Source: Vitrella brassicaformis (taxonomy: Eukaryota > Sar > Vitrellaceae). Taken from it: a DNA stretch of 64,000 nt. The translations under genes and the position numbers were made by a program. This document shows positions 11,601 to 24,119 of the stretch, one piece after another. The notes below the pieces were generated by a model. That model was not told where the DNA came from. It did not search any database and saw only the letters and a list, made by a program, of their open reading frames with translations. The DNA lies in NCBI GenBank assembly GCA_001179505.1, contig CDMY01000365.1, forward strand, positions 6,276-70,275, given 5' to 3'. Each line of letters begins with the position of its first letter. Positions within the stretch are counted from its first letter, which is position 1.

Positions 11601-14600
11601 CTCTGCCTTCCACTAGCCCTGGTGGGTCGTCTTTCGCGTGTTTGGGCGCGTTAAGGAGCTTCAGTCTGTATGGAGTAAGAGATGCACAAGGAGTCATCCA
11701 CCAATTAGGCACAGCAGCTTCTCTTCCTGCTCACTCACCTCCCGAAAATGTGTCGGTGACTTGTACCCCGGCGCTCCTTTCATGTACGAGACGGAATAAA
11801 GACAGAGGCGTCAATGCATGCCCGATCGCATGATGCTTACATCCATGACTTACGCGGATGTACACATATGCGTAATCGATGTTTGGGAGGACATCGAGTG
11901 TAGGGGTGGTGCCTTCAGCGCTGTCTCGCAAGTCACCCTTGTCCTGCATTCGCGTGCGCGACTGATAGCCAGTCGGACTCAGTAGCTGCCTACCTGAAAG
12001 TTGCATGGTCTGCAGAAGAGACTCGACCCGTTTGTCTCTTGCCGGGGCTCCTTATTGTGATAAAACTGCAACACACCCTGCAGAGAGAGACGGTTTGTAG
12101 ACGCATGCTCTGCTAGCGTGTGTGTCGAACCTTCTCATTGACATGCCTTGGGAATGATAGGAGAGTTAAGTCGCCTTCCGGCAGTATTTTCAGTTCTTCA
12201 TCAGAAACCACACTCCTATCCGAAGCCTTTTGTTTGGCCTGTCGACTTTGTAGCTGCGTTTGGGTTGCAATCGTTGTTGTCTGCTTGTCCTTGGCGTCAT
12301 TGGACTTGGGATGAAGCGAGCAGCCAGCAACTTGAATCGTCACAATGACTTCTTTTTTCCTGACACACACATTCACATACATGCTCAGTTCATACGGAGC
12401 AAACTATGTCTCTCAGTTGCCCCTTTCAGCATCCTCCTCACTTGAGGCTGAAGAGGTACAATCCTCTGAAAAGCTTCATTGTCAGTTCTTTCTGATGTGC
12501 CGCCTTCCTCACGACCGGCGGCCATTTTTGTTTGTCTGCGATCCTCTTGTTCTCTACACACATACGCATGTGGACTGAGTTTGTCAACGTACCCGTGTTT
12601 TGCGTATGACAATATGACACCTATCGAGACGCAAATTGATCCACGGTAGGTGCTGGGAGGATCCAAGGCCCCCTATACAAAAATAGATACACACGTGGAG
12701 CCAGTGACGGAGCCCCAAACAGAGATTAAGAGCCTTCTGGTTTGTCTTTCATACTTTGATCATCGCAAGGGCCTGATCATCTCGTGGTGCCCGCAAGGCC
12801 CCACCGTACATGTGATACCAAACGCGTCGGCCCATCGGCAGTGGGTACAACTTTACCTGCGTGCAAACAATACTAGTCATACTTAGGCCTCCAAGTAATC
12901 GATGGCGAATCCTTCAAGGATCTCATGTTTGCACATTTACTTGTCCTGCGAGCTCCTCCATGTGTATGAACACCGAGTCGTCGTCAAAGACTTCGAGCAG
13001 AACACGGTGACGTCTCCTGCATGCCACACATACACCAACCATTCCGTTTGTCAGTTAGCTGGCTTCACTCACGGATTCGCAGGCATTTTGAAGCCCATTG
13101 TCTCGAAAAGCACCTCACGCTGCCTGGTGGTGATCGTTGGCGAGGTATATCGCTGTGTGGCCCCCCGACCAGACACCGTCAGTCGGAGGAAAGGGTCACA
13201 GGCTGTGTGTTTCGGGAGTGTCAAGCCGCCTGCGGCCAATGGGTGCTCGTCAAGGACGGGCAGGAAATCAGCAAAGGCGTACCTACGACGCCGCAGGATA
13301 CCAGGCCGCAGTCGTGTCCAGCCTTCTAGGGGTTCGGGTGATGAAGAGAGGAGGGTGGGTGCTGTGAGACCTGGGCTTACAAGTAGTAGTCGACCAAAGC
13401 ACCCTTGTCTGATGCATCGCGGAAGCCTCTTGCCTTCCTCATCTTGGTCAGAGCTTCCGAGGTCATTTCCTCTGGCCAGTGGACCTTTTCGTCGGGAGGG
13501 CACCACATGTCCACCTGAAGGACGACCTGCAGAGAGACGTACAATGACGGATTGCGTGCCTCGCTGCACACATGTCGACACGCTCACTTCTCCTGCAAGT
13601 TGTCCGTTGTGTGTATCGCGAAGCTGGGCTTTTGCCATCCATGGATGTCCGGTCCCTTTGACGTGCTCGTAGAACTCATCAACCGACTCCTCCCACTCGC
13701 CAACCTTTTGTGGTGTCTGAGGCGAGGTTGGGGGACAACAATCTAGTGATCAGAGGCAACCGGCTAATGGCTACTGTCTTATCGCACCTTTTCTGTGGCC
13801 GGATCTCTCCTGTCTCTCCCTTGTAATTTGGTCTTCTTCTCACTTGCCGGGCCGCTTTCGGTCTCCAGCACAGCCTTTTGGGCCACGAGCTGCCGCATTT
13901 GATGCATAAGCAGCGTACACGTAGTGACATCTGCCTCGTATCTCACCTTCTTCTCGGCCTGGTAGAGAAATGCCTCCACTTTTAGGCTGCAGGGATTGTT
14001 GTCAGATCAAATCATTAGGGGACACGCAGAATTTGGTCTCCTCACCTTAGCGCCATGAGGTTCTCGGTTGTCTTATCCGGCAGCACGAATGGCTCGGGGT
14101 TCCACCCTTGTACTCGATGGCCAAGCATGATGGTGCAATGGTCGTCTTTCGATGGTTCACCAGCTGGCGACACCTGTGTCTGGCCGTCCAGCCTCAGCTT
14201 CACCATGGCCGTCATGTCTCTACCCATGCTCATAAGGGTCAGCTGCATAGGATTGTGCACAGTGGATGTCATGACCGGCTTCGCGCGATCGTGTTTACCT
14301 GATGTACAGTGACGTTGACATTGTAGATTTTCAGTGGCACATCGTCGGCCTCGCGTGCCCTCTGGGCGAGAGCGACCAGGTCCGGTTGGTCCTCAAGCGA
14401 TTTCACCACTTGGTAGACCACAGTCAGCTGACTGGCAGCGTTACTTTTGCTGCGATCGGGCCACCAGCCGCCGTGTCTCTCCAAAGGCAGTATCTTCCTG
14501 GCGATCACAGGACATGGCGACAATTGCATCGTGATTTGACGCCAGTGTCATAGAGAGCGTTTTCATGCCTCGTGACGTTGCATGGCCCTGCCAGCTTCAG

Positions 14601-15265
14601 TGTCGCCCTCCCCAGGAGATCATCTGCCGATAACGTGTCCTTATCGTACACGGCCAGCCGCACCTCTATCGGCCCTGGTGGCACCGGGACCTCCCACCTG
14701 TGTCGACAGACAAGCAAGGAGGATACACAGGTGGGCCTTGCTCTGTTGGCGGTGCGCAGAAGGAGAGAACTTACACGTCCTCCCACACCGGATTGAGGCT
14801 GTTGCGGACCACCTCGGTCTTGTGCTCCTTCTGCTGAAAGTGTACCACCACGTAGGGATCAGAACGCCCCAATGTGTCAGCAGCAGGGAGATTCGAGGCA
14901 GAATGGACCAACAGCCGCAAGAAGCACAGACTAGGCCCGCCGTCTCTCTCCAGGGTTGCAGATGTACCATCTGCAGTAGTCGCCGCCTCGCAGAACGGCC
15001 AGGCACACGTGCCCAGGAAGCCTCCTCCAAAGCCCACACGTAAGCCGGCAAAGTGGGGAAGTGGCCTTGGCAGTCCCATCCTGATGTCACACCACACATT
15101 TTTCGTCGTTGTTCGACTAGAGCTGGCGACGCTTACTTTGTCTTTCTCCTCATCTTCCCCCTCCTGCGGCCTTGCAACACGCCCCAAATATCGTAACTTG
15201 GCCTTCCGTTGTTTGCTCCACGGGAGCACCGCCTCCATCATGCGCCAATTTGTCATGCGCTGCAT
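5634..15265 (-). CDS. Ferlin-like multi-C2 tail-anchored membrane protein
   Basis: Ferlins are tail-anchored Ca2+/phospholipid-binding proteins acting in vesicle fusion and exocytosis; in apicomplexans they serve secretory organelle release. The start is the ATG at 15265 (MQRMTNWRMMEAVLPW) or a nearby Met. Recognisable blocks, from N to C: a C2 domain with LGRSDPYVVV (about 14850) and LNPVWEDVWEVP across an intron; a second C2 (about 13100-13350, TACDPFLRL); a FerB-like segment with PPSTYRGS (about 12650); a C2 with VDLLQGRNLPAQ (about 11040); GLRGLAPRVFGYEL (about 10040); a C2 with TFGKSDPFLEV (about 7690) followed by NLNPDFYEH; GTLRYFIDMVL; a C-terminal C2 with KTDVHKFAHD and FNWRMLFPVKLP; the ferlin signature NPVGQGRKEPN (about 5990); and a final transmembrane helix LLCVLLLALLLFVVAQ (about 5690) ending in LLRWG-stop. 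There are more than 25 short exons; the last ones are 6439-6357, 6068-5970, 5900-5845 and 5789-5634. The exon between 6354 and 6069 is not settled. Confidence 0.85.
6440..6509 (-). other. Ferlin 17-nt microexon followed by a GC-AG intron
   Basis: A 17-nt exon (6509-6493) supplies AAVEMK between KLPA and VRMIDCDTIGPHD, the expected ferlin order. The following intron (6492-6440, 53 nt) has donor AAG|GCAAGC and acceptor GCCGCAG. The nearest GT donor, 8 nt downstream, would break the frame. Confidence 0.55.
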
Positions 15266-15916
15266 CGCACCCACTCGTTTGAGTCGATTGCGGTGGCAAA
15301 TGGACTGGGGGGGGAGTGGACAATGGAGGGAGAGAGTCCGTGTGGCCGCCCGGGCAAGTGGGGGCCCCTAATGATTGATTCAGATGGACTGTAAAGACGG
15401 CCGGGATGCTGCCACCAGACCGCATACAAACAAAGATTGTGGAGGTCGCAGACATGCACGTTGAGAAACTGTCCACGACGCCCTCAAGCAGACATGCACG
15501 CACATATGTGTACAACAGGGACAAAGTACCTGAGACACTTCTCATCCATCAAGTCCATGATCACACGGGCTTAGGAACATACAGCCATATGATGCAAGCA
15601 ATCCAGCGCCATCAGTCCTGTCCCTGCCGCATCCCCTACATGGGCATGTCTCTGCACATGGCGTACGGTGCACACACAGCCTGCCTGTGGTCCGTCTCTG
15701 CTGTTTCATCCATTCATGGCCCTGCCTTTGAAGGCTCCATAAATAGAAAAACAGATCGACCCACACACATGGGTGTATTGCCGAGCAGAACATCACGCGT
15801 ACATGCATCATCCATCGAGTGTCCGCAGAGAGCGTCAAGGTAGGCAGCTGAGACAAAACCAATCCCCCCAAAGCAAGTCCCTCCCGCTAATCTCAGGCAC
15901 ATGCATGCATCTATGG
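15266..15916. other. Intergenic between ferlin start and GH3 stop
   Basis: About 650 bp holding the ferlin 5' region and the GH3 3' flank. Open frames here are short and have no family resemblance. Confidence 0.5.
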
Positions 15917-18900
15917 TTAGGTGCAGCGCGTATCGGACAGCTCCCTAAGATACCCGACTTCGTCTGTCTCCCCCTGGTTCATCCTCAACCCATAGCTAAA
16001 GGGGAAGAGCGCCTCCTGGCCGTCTCCCACATTGACGGTCGCCTGGCATGGCGAGGCGGGCCATGAGTGCGCCAGCCGACCGTGAAAGTCATACCCGCCC
16101 TCGAAGAGCACGTCGCCCACACCCAGCCCCGCCGCCACACCCGGCAGCCAGGCCGCCACGAAGGCATCGCAGCGGTTGAGGTGCTGGTTGACATAGACAG
16201 GGCGGCCGGAGACCAGCAGGCAGACGATTGGGGTGTCGGGGCTCTTCTTGGCTGTGATCTTGTCAAGGATATCCAAGTCGGCGGGATACCTGAACAAACG
16301 ACGTACGATGGATGGGATCATCAGGATGTGTGCGTGGTCTGATTACCTCGCGTGATGCAGGAGGCTGTTCTCCTTGAGGTCTCCCGCCGCCTCGGCGTAC
16401 CGCTCCTCGCCAATGACGGCAACGATGGCGTCGTACTCGCCGGTGGCGGCGAAGTCATCGCTCCCATTCTTACTCAACATGGCAGCACCACCACCGCCAG
16501 TGACCACATCACTCAGACCCTGAACACGGAGCAGACACCCACACTCGTGCATACATCATGGTCACACGCCTTCAGGGCTGGTCTGTCTGTCTGTGTGCGG
16601 ATGTCTGTCACCTACCTTCCATATGGACGTGCCGTAGAGAAAGTCGGCGTTTGTGTTCTCCTCGGCTTGCCATGACAGCGCCCACGATCCCACGTGGGTG
16701 GGCAGGAAATCCGCGTACGGCACGTCGTCAATGAGCCTCGACGTCACGAATATGTTGGCTGACCGCTTCAGGGGCAACACATGCCGGTTGTTCTTCAACA
16801 GCACCAGGCTCTTGCGAACCGCCTCACGCGCAACCTAGACGCAACCAACGAGACAGATGCCAGAAGACACACATAGATACACATCGGTCTCTCCCAGGAC
16901 CTCCTACCTCCATGTGTTCGTCGGAAGCCATGAGGTCGTCTCGCGCCGCGTATGGCTTCCTGGTGCTGGGTTTGCCCTTGACCTTTGTGGGGTCTGGACC
17001 GATGAGACCCAGCCGCGCTTTGGCCCTCAGGATGCGCCTGACAGCGTCATCCATCCTCTCGAGTGGGATCTCGCCCGACTCGACCGCACGGGCGGTGTTG
17101 TTGATGAAGCTGATCCAATCTCCGCCGATCATCAGCATATCCATGCCTGAGACAGGAAAGAGGGTGGGTGTCGGTGGGGGGATAGATATGCACAGGTGTG
17201 TATGGGTATGGATGGTGTGTTGGCTGGGTACCTACCCGCATTGATGGCGAAGGGACAGTGCTCGACGGTGCATCCAGGGAGGTTCTCGCCGTTTTCGTCG
17301 TTGCCCGACCTGGCGTGCCCGTTCCAGTCGCCAACAAGGAAACCGTCAAGGTTGTACGTGTTCTGACACACACATACACAAGTATTTGTGCATGTGCATT
17401 TCAGTCAGGTTGTGTCACATACCTTGAGGACGTCTGTGAGGAGGAATGGGTAGCCATGCATCTCGATGGTGTTGGTGCCAGTGAAGGACGGCATCACGCT
17501 CTGCACACCGCCCTTCTCGATGCACGCCCGATACCCCCTGCTGTGGATGTCACGCAGCTCAGTCTCGGCGGCAACCGTGTCGCCGTCCGTCAGCCCACCC
17601 CAGCTGCCCCCGTCACCCAGCCAGTGCTTGCACGTCGCCAGCACATGGGGGGCGGCCAGGAATGACTCAGGGTCCTCGGGGTTTCCCTGTAGGCCTCGCA
17701 GGAGCCCGCCCACGATGTTTTCGACCGTGTATCCGTCTTCTGCAGCAGAAGACGGGAATAAAACGACCGCTTGTGTGCCAGGAGTGCGTGTGTGTACCTG
17801 AGTAGGACTCGTACATTCTGCCCCATCTGGTGTCGCGTGCGGTGGCCACTGTCGGTGCCAGCGTCCAGTCGATGCCGCTCGCAACCATCTCAGTCGCAGT
17901 CACCTATCTCACACACAAACACACGCCAGGAAGGAATGACAGTGTGCACACGATTGAAGGATCGACTTGTCTAAGTTATGCTTTTCGCACCGACATACCA
18001 GTCCGATTTTCTCCATGAGGACGGAGTCATTAGCAGCGCCCAGGCCGATGTTGTGTGGGAAGATGGTCGAGTGGGGGGCATTGTTGTGGCCGTGGATAGC
18101 GTCGGCGGCCATCAGGGGAGGAATGGGGATACCTGACGCCTGCACAAGGGCACCACAGATACCACAGACGAACAGTGATCCACTGGACACATTTATGCGT
18201 GTGTGTCTCCGCCGCAGCTCACCCATTCCTTGTCCATAGCAGCCGCGTAGAAGTTGTCCATCTCGGCGGCCACCTGCCATATCTTTGCTTCGCGGTAGAA
18301 TCCCGGCGGCCAGAGCATGGCCCCTAGGCTGTACTTCTTGAGCGTCACCTCGGGCTCAGGCACACCAAAGATGGGCGCGATGATCATCTGGCCTGCCTTC
18401 TCCTCGAGGGTCATGTTGCCAATCAGGTCGCTCAGCCACAACTCAAGGGCGAAGTCCTTTTGGACGGGGTTCGTCAGCCGGTCCCAGCCGCATGTCTTGG
18501 GGGCCGCCAGCCAGCCGACGCCCGGCTTGGCCTCTGTGCCGGTGGTGCTGGCCATCAGGATGCATTTCCCTTGCTGGTCGCTGATGAAGTTGACGCCCAC
18601 GCATTTGTCCTTCATTTGGCAGCGGGTTTGGCACTGCCAGGGGCTGTCCGTGGTCTCCCTCGTCTCCAACACAGTGCCGCTGTACTGATAGCCCCACTTG
18701 TAGCAATCCTTGAGGGGCGGATGCACTGCACCGCAGGAGGCGGGCGACACAGCCATACATGGCACGCCGCGATGTGTGGACGCGTGTGTGTGTACCGCTG
18801 GATCCGATGATGGTGCAGTCGAACTCGTCTTCGACGTCAGGAGGCGGGCACATCTCCAGCTCAGGCCGACACTGGGCCCACTGCACACCCAAAGGACAGC

Positions 18901-19922
18901 CACCATCAGTGTACTTAGCTGCATTTCACTGACTGGCTGACTGACTGACCCCCTCTGCGGCGAGTCTGCACACACTGCCCTGCTGGCAGAGGCGCGTCTC
19001 CGTGCAGTCGCCCCACAGCTCTGTCGGCGGGGGGATGTCTGCACCACAGACCAGACCACACAACAGGCCATTGCGGCTTGTTTGTCGCTTGCCTGTCGCG
19101 TCGATCAGTACCTGATTCCTCCAGGCCCCCCTTGGCGTCAGATATCTCTTTGAAAGGATCGGGCAACACGCCCATTGGAGGGGGGTCAGGGTTGCGGGGA
19201 CCACGGATGCGACCACCAGCATCTGACGACACACATTCAAGGGCATCCAGCCATCATCGAGTCCTCTATCGGTGCTCCAGTGTGTGGTCGTTGATTAACC
19301 GACCAAGGACGCATGGTGGGGCCTTGATCTCTGAGCACTTGAGGTTCGCTGCCTGGATGGTAGCAGGGCAGCAGGCGTCCTTGCCGCCGAGCAGTTTGTC
19401 GCACCCGTCGGCGCCACCGCATGTCTTGCAGAATGCTGGGCAGCAGGCCCACTGGTTGGCCAGGTCCACGGACATCAGCCCACCCAAAGCCGCACACTGC
19501 TCAGCACGCGACAAATACTCTGACACGGACCAACAGATCAGAAGTATCGGCGTGGTGCATCTGACTGGCTTACCTTGGGCGCCCTCTCGACTCTTCGGGG
19601 ATACGACAGAGTCGCCTGACCACAAGACCGACAGGCGGCCGACAAACACACAGACGTGAACTGGTTGTGTGGCTGGGCGATATATTGGGTGTCACTCACC
19701 TTCTGCGTCTTGTCTTAGCTGCCTATGAGCGGCTGACGCTGCAGTGAGTGCCAAGGACAGACGACAATGCGACAGCAAACAAATGAACCGGCCCCTGCAG
19801 CAGTGGCGATTTGTAAAGGTGCCGAGCTCACCTTTACAGATAGAGGGCTGCATAATAAGGACGGACAGCATCCCCAGCGCCGCCATTGCCCGCCAGGCAG
19901 CCATCGGCAGGCAAGGCCCCAT
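15917..19922 (-). CDS. Secreted glycoside hydrolase family 3 (beta-glucosidase/exo-glucanase type) with Cys-rich and PAN/apple-like N-terminal modules
   Basis: The catalytic part is a GH3 enzyme, a retaining beta-glycosidase. Seen in order: AADAIHGHNN, ARDTRWGRMYESYS, ATCKHWLGDG (substrate-binding KH-type motif), and DGFLVGDWNGH, whose Asp sits at the GH3 nucleophile position (about 17325-17345). The second domain has VIGEERYAEAAGDL, VCLLVSGRPVYV, and AALPFSYG-like end FPFSYGL. No fibronectin-III tail follows; the protein stops about 20 residues later. The N-terminus (ATG 19922, or 19904) is a signal peptide (MAALGMLSVLIM) followed by Cys-rich stretches (CCPAFCKTCGGADGC, CCPATIQ; CTETRLCQQGSVC) and a PAN/apple-like stretch (CYKWGYQYSG ... 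CQTRCQMKDKCVGVNFIS) at about 18500-18710. At least ten introns, all short. Such a module order fits cell-wall or extracellular polysaccharide work. Family assignment is firm; substrate is not. Confidence 0.88.
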
Positions 19923-20171
19923 TTGGCCAGGCCGAAAAGTGAAGTTCCTCGCTCTGCCCGCGGGCAGCAGGTGTCAGGTGGCTATCGGACAAGGTTTTCA
20001 GGCCTCGGTCCCTCTCTGTCGTGACACCGAGGATGGCCCAGCCGTTGACAATGGCAGGCGAAATAGTGACAATGTTCTGGGGGGAAACGTCCAACACGAA
20101 CGGACAATGTTCTGGGGGGAAATAATGGGACAGGCCATTCTCCCTTTCCTGTTGTGGAGCGAAAGGAGGAA
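19923..20171. promoter_or_regulatory. Short divergent promoter region between GH3 and an unknown gene, with a 20-bp direct repeat
   Basis: 249 bp separate the GH3 ATG (19922, minus) from the plus-strand ATG (20172). A 20-bp word, GACAATGTTCTGGGGGGAAA, occurs exactly twice at 20068-20087 and 20103-20122 (35-bp spacing). A role as a factor-binding or initiation element is inference. Confidence 0.5.
20068..20122. repeat. Perfect 20-bp direct repeat, 35-bp period
   Basis: Copies at 20068-20087 and 20103-20122 are identical and lie within 105 bp of the plus-strand start codon. Confidence 0.85.
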
Positions 20172-21869
20172 ATGACGTCCCTGGAGGCGCCCCCGCAGCC
20201 CTCCCCCGCCTCCTCCCCTGCCAGCCCAGCCCCTGGTCCACGTGAGGGCAAGATAGCGGATCTTGGCAGCTCGCACCGCTATGTCGACAGGTCGCAGGAG
20301 CCGCCACCGCCGCCCGCCAGCACCATATTGCGGCGGCGTGCCGACTGCCTGTTTTGCTGCACCAACAACGAGAGTGTGCGTCTGCGTCGGCCGTTGAGTT
20401 TGCTGGAGGCGCCGGTGAGCCCGCCGTCGCCCCGTTCGCGGTCGGAGGGTTCAGGTGAGAGTCCTCCCCCCTGTGCGGCCTTTGAGGAGGAGATAGCCGA
20501 CGACCCAGGTATCCCCAGCGAGTTGGCCGCCTGGCTAACGACCCATAACGGTGTGCCGCCCTCACCTATCAGCAGCCTTGACAGCGATGTGCCTGACACA
20601 ACAAGTGACGCGCGCGAGGCCACGCCAATCACGCAACAGAAACCACAACAGCAGCTACCGCCACAGCCCAGGCGCGCTCCCGTCGACTATATCGTGCTCG
20701 AGGGGGAGCGGGACGAGGCCCACGAGATCATTGAGGTGTCGCCCAGGGAGAGGGCCGAGGAGGCATTCAACATACTCTGGAGCAGACAGCCCAGGCAAAC
20801 GGCTTTCCTGGTCAGTTAGCACCACATCGCAGGCAGTGCAGCACGGGCGGGCAGATGGATGCCGTTGTGTGTCTGTGTGTGTGTGTGTGTGCCGGCAGCG
20901 TGAGGTCAAAGGCGAGGTATCCAGAATGGATTCTAAGGTGGGCATGCGAACACACACAGTGATGTGATGTGCTGCGGTTGTCACTGTCTCTGTGTGTGTT
21001 GTGTGGTGTCCCTCGTCCACTCTTTCAGGGTCGGAAGTACCGCTCGACGTTGGACAATCCTCCAACCATCAAAGTAAGCACCACACGACACAGCACTCCC
21101 CATTGGTTGATGTGTGTGCTGTGTGTGTTGTGCATTGCAGGAAGAGACAGCGAGCGAGGCGGCCGGCACCCCCCAGCAGACCCCCTCCCGCTCACCCCCC
21201 GAGCCCCAGCGCACACCCCCCACCCGCTTCCTCCTGCCCGAGTCATGCAGCAGCCTGCTCAGTGTCTCGTCATGTTGCTTCTCGTCGACGGCACAGCCCC
21301 TCACCCCCCTCACCCCCCCAGCCGTTATCCTGCAGGACGAGGGGCCGGCGGACGAGCGACGCTCGGTGGCACTGGAGGGCAGCATCAACAGGCCGCGGCC
21401 GTCCATGAGCAGCGAATCATCCGGCTCGCAAGATCAGGCGGCCTCTGGGTCCCAGCTCATCGACCACATGGATGAGACGTCGTCAGCGTCTGCCGCGTCT
21501 GACACCGACACGCCGCCTGACCTGCGTGCGACGATGCGTGTGGCGCGTCAGTCTGATTTCCTGCAGGGCGTGACTGACTGGCTGACGACCATGGACGAGG
21601 GCGACACGACAGTGGAGGGCGGCATGGCCAGCCACGAGTTCCGCTGGTCTCCCGCCATGGAGACGAGCCCCCCGTGGCTGCAGAAGGAGATGGACAGGGT
21701 CGTCATACGCAAAGATCCACACGTCAGCCCACGCCCGGTGGCCTTCCCCGAGTACCCCGAACCTGCCCCCGAGCCGGTGGTCATCTATACCCACAAGCGG
21801 CGGCGGGCCGCCACCGCATTCGGCAAGATGTTCGCTTGCGGCGGCAGCCACATGAGGGTCCTCGACTGA
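20172..21869 (+). CDS. Hypothetical Pro/Ser-rich, probably disordered protein
   Basis: Exons 20172-20810, 20899-20937, 21029-21073 and 21141-21869 give 483 aa in frame, with clean GT-AG junctions and two very small internal exons (13 and 15 codons). No known family is recognised. The N-terminal half is rich in Pro, Ser and Glu, with one CLFCC cluster. The middle reads RERAEEAFNILWSRQ, then GRKYRSTLDNPPTIK. The C-terminal half has DFLQGVTDWLTTMDEG, WLQKEMDRVV and a basic patch THKRRRAATAFGKMF close to the end, which could be a nuclear localisation signal. The start ATG is preceded by in-frame GTG codons only. Confidence 0.7.
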
Positions 21870-23348
21870 CTAACGGGGTGACAGACCCACCGATGGATGG
21901 ACGGACGGACAGACAGGGGGCTTTCGTGTGTGTGTGTGTGTGCATTCAGTGGGGCGGACGGGATAGTATCGGGACATACGTGGGGTGGTGATGGCTTCGT
22001 TCGGGTGGCTGTGGTGCCTCAGTGACCTTCGTGTGACATGACATGTGTGTCTTGCTTGATGCCAATGGTGCGTGTGTGGTTGTGGGTGTGGGTCACCCAC
22101 CCACCCCCAGTGCGATGTGAGCGTTGTGTGTGCGATAGATGCCGGTTTCACTAGGTGCGTGGACGGACAGCTAGCTGCGTATAATCCACAAACACATACA
22201 TACATACACCCATGGATGGATGGATGGATGGATAGCGTACCTACCCGTACCTACCGAGTGCAATTCGGCCAATGTATATAGATAGATGATGGGTGCTGTC
22301 TGTGTACCGTGTTTGTTTGTCTGCTGTGTGGTTGTACAGACCAGCTAAGTAACCAAAGACCGACTCACTGACATCCAGGCGGGCGGGCGAGCTGGCTGGG
22401 TGGGTGCCGCCCCCCAAATGGTCGTTTATCTACTTAAATAAGTAGCAACGGAGGAGGGAAGGCACGAAGGCGTCTCGCCATAGATCGAACCGCATATATG
22501 TGTATGTGTATGTGTCGATTGATTGATTGAGCCATGCATGGCCTGATGTGTGTAATGTACATATATTGCTTGCTAGCCGGAGAGAGACGCACGGGGTCGG
22601 CAAGGGGAGAGACCCGCCACAGCACAGCACAGCACACCAACCACCCACCATGTGATGTGATGTGCTTTACATTGCATCCACACGCCAATGTCACTGACTG
22701 AACTCTCCCCGCCCGCCCACCCACCTGCGTGTAGTGTGTGAATGCATGCGTGTACGGGTCGGTCGGTTTTTGATTCGTACAACAAACTCCATGAGACACT
22801 CGCACACTCACCCACTCATCCAAGCCACCCAATGTCGTAGCGTGTAAGTAATGTCATGTCGATATACACACACACTTGCACACACAGACCTCTCTCTCTC
22901 GTCGGATCGTGTTTGTTTGTCTTTTTGCCGGGCTGGCGGGCCTCACACCACACACCAGGGCCCTGCAGGTCAGGTTCATGTTGCCGCCAGCTTCAGCGCT
23001 TCTTTCCATTGGCCTTTTTCTTTTCCTATGGCGGGGGAGAAAGGGAGGGAGACACACGTATGGATGCTGCTACTCACGTGTGCAGGTTGGGTTGCTCTTT
23101 GTTGGTAGCGAAGCGAACCCTCACCCACTGCTCACTGGGGGAAGGAGAGTGCACACATACATATACACAGATCGACCGAATGGCCCAGCTGAGGTGTGTA
23201 CATGAATGCTTTGGATGATGTAGTTTTTTTGTCCACTTTGTTTGTGGTGAGGGGAGGGGATTGCACGCTGGCTGACTGGTGTGTGAGGTGTCGGGGTGGC
23301 CGTGAGTGGGTATGTATGTGTGTGTGTGTGTGTGTGTGGGGGGGGGGG
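21870..23348. other. Long spacer with simple repeats, up to the first gap
   Basis: About 1.5 kb without a convincing gene. It holds tetranucleotide runs (GGAT/GGAC near 21890 and 22210) and a TG run that passes into a run of eleven G at 23338-23348, directly before the N-run. Homopolymer/TG composition is the likely reason the assembly broke here. Confidence 0.5.
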
Positions 23349-23648
23349 NNNNNNNNNNNNNNNNNNNNNNNNNNNNNNNNNNNNNNNNNNNNNNNNNNNN
23401 NNNNNNNNNNNNNNNNNNNNNNNNNNNNNNNNNNNNNNNNNNNNNNNNNNNNNNNNNNNNNNNNNNNNNNNNNNNNNNNNNNNNNNNNNNNNNNNNNNNN
23501 NNNNNNNNNNNNNNNNNNNNNNNNNNNNNNNNNNNNNNNNNNNNNNNNNNNNNNNNNNNNNNNNNNNNNNNNNNNNNNNNNNNNNNNNNNNNNNNNNNNN
23601 NNNNNNNNNNNNNNNNNNNNNNNNNNNNNNNNNNNNNNNNNNNNNNNN
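23349..23648. other. Assembly gap (300 N)
   Basis: Exactly 300 N, a placeholder size. It is flanked by eleven G on the left and seven G on the right. Confidence 0.98.
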
Positions 23649-24119
23649 GGGGGGGCTGATAGTGGCGGACGAGGAAGCATCCATACATACGTCACTTCCA
23701 TCCATAGGCTCTTTGTTGCCATCCATACACATGACTGTAGACGTGTACGTGTGGCTGTGTGGTTGTGTGGCTGTATGTCAGTGTGTGTCTCTGTGGATCC
23801 GTCCGTGTGTAAGGACAAGTATTTTCACACATATATGAAGCCAACGGTCACCCATCGTCATACACGCTTATCAAAGGACTCCTTCAACAAACAGTCGGTG
23901 GTATGACATTGTATAAGCTCCCTTATCCTCCTCAAACGCCGACCAACGCTGCGAACCACCATTGGCCGCTGGAAATCATTGTTCTTTCATTCTTCTCCAT
24001 CTCTGCATCAGCTGCCGATCAGCTACAACCATCTTTATGGCTCAAACACCTTGCCGCCGATCCACTTTGCGAGCTTCGAAGAAAGGGGAAGAAAGAGGAA
24101 AGAGCAACTCGCGGCGGCG

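Noticed and set aside
19078-19659. Plus-strand 193-codon frame in the GH3 gene
   Set aside because: Antisense to the Cys-rich exons of the GH3 gene, which show signal peptide, splice sites and regular Cys spacing.
23074-23906. Open frames through the first N-run
   Set aside because: They exist only because N codons are not stops; flanks are TG and CA repeats.
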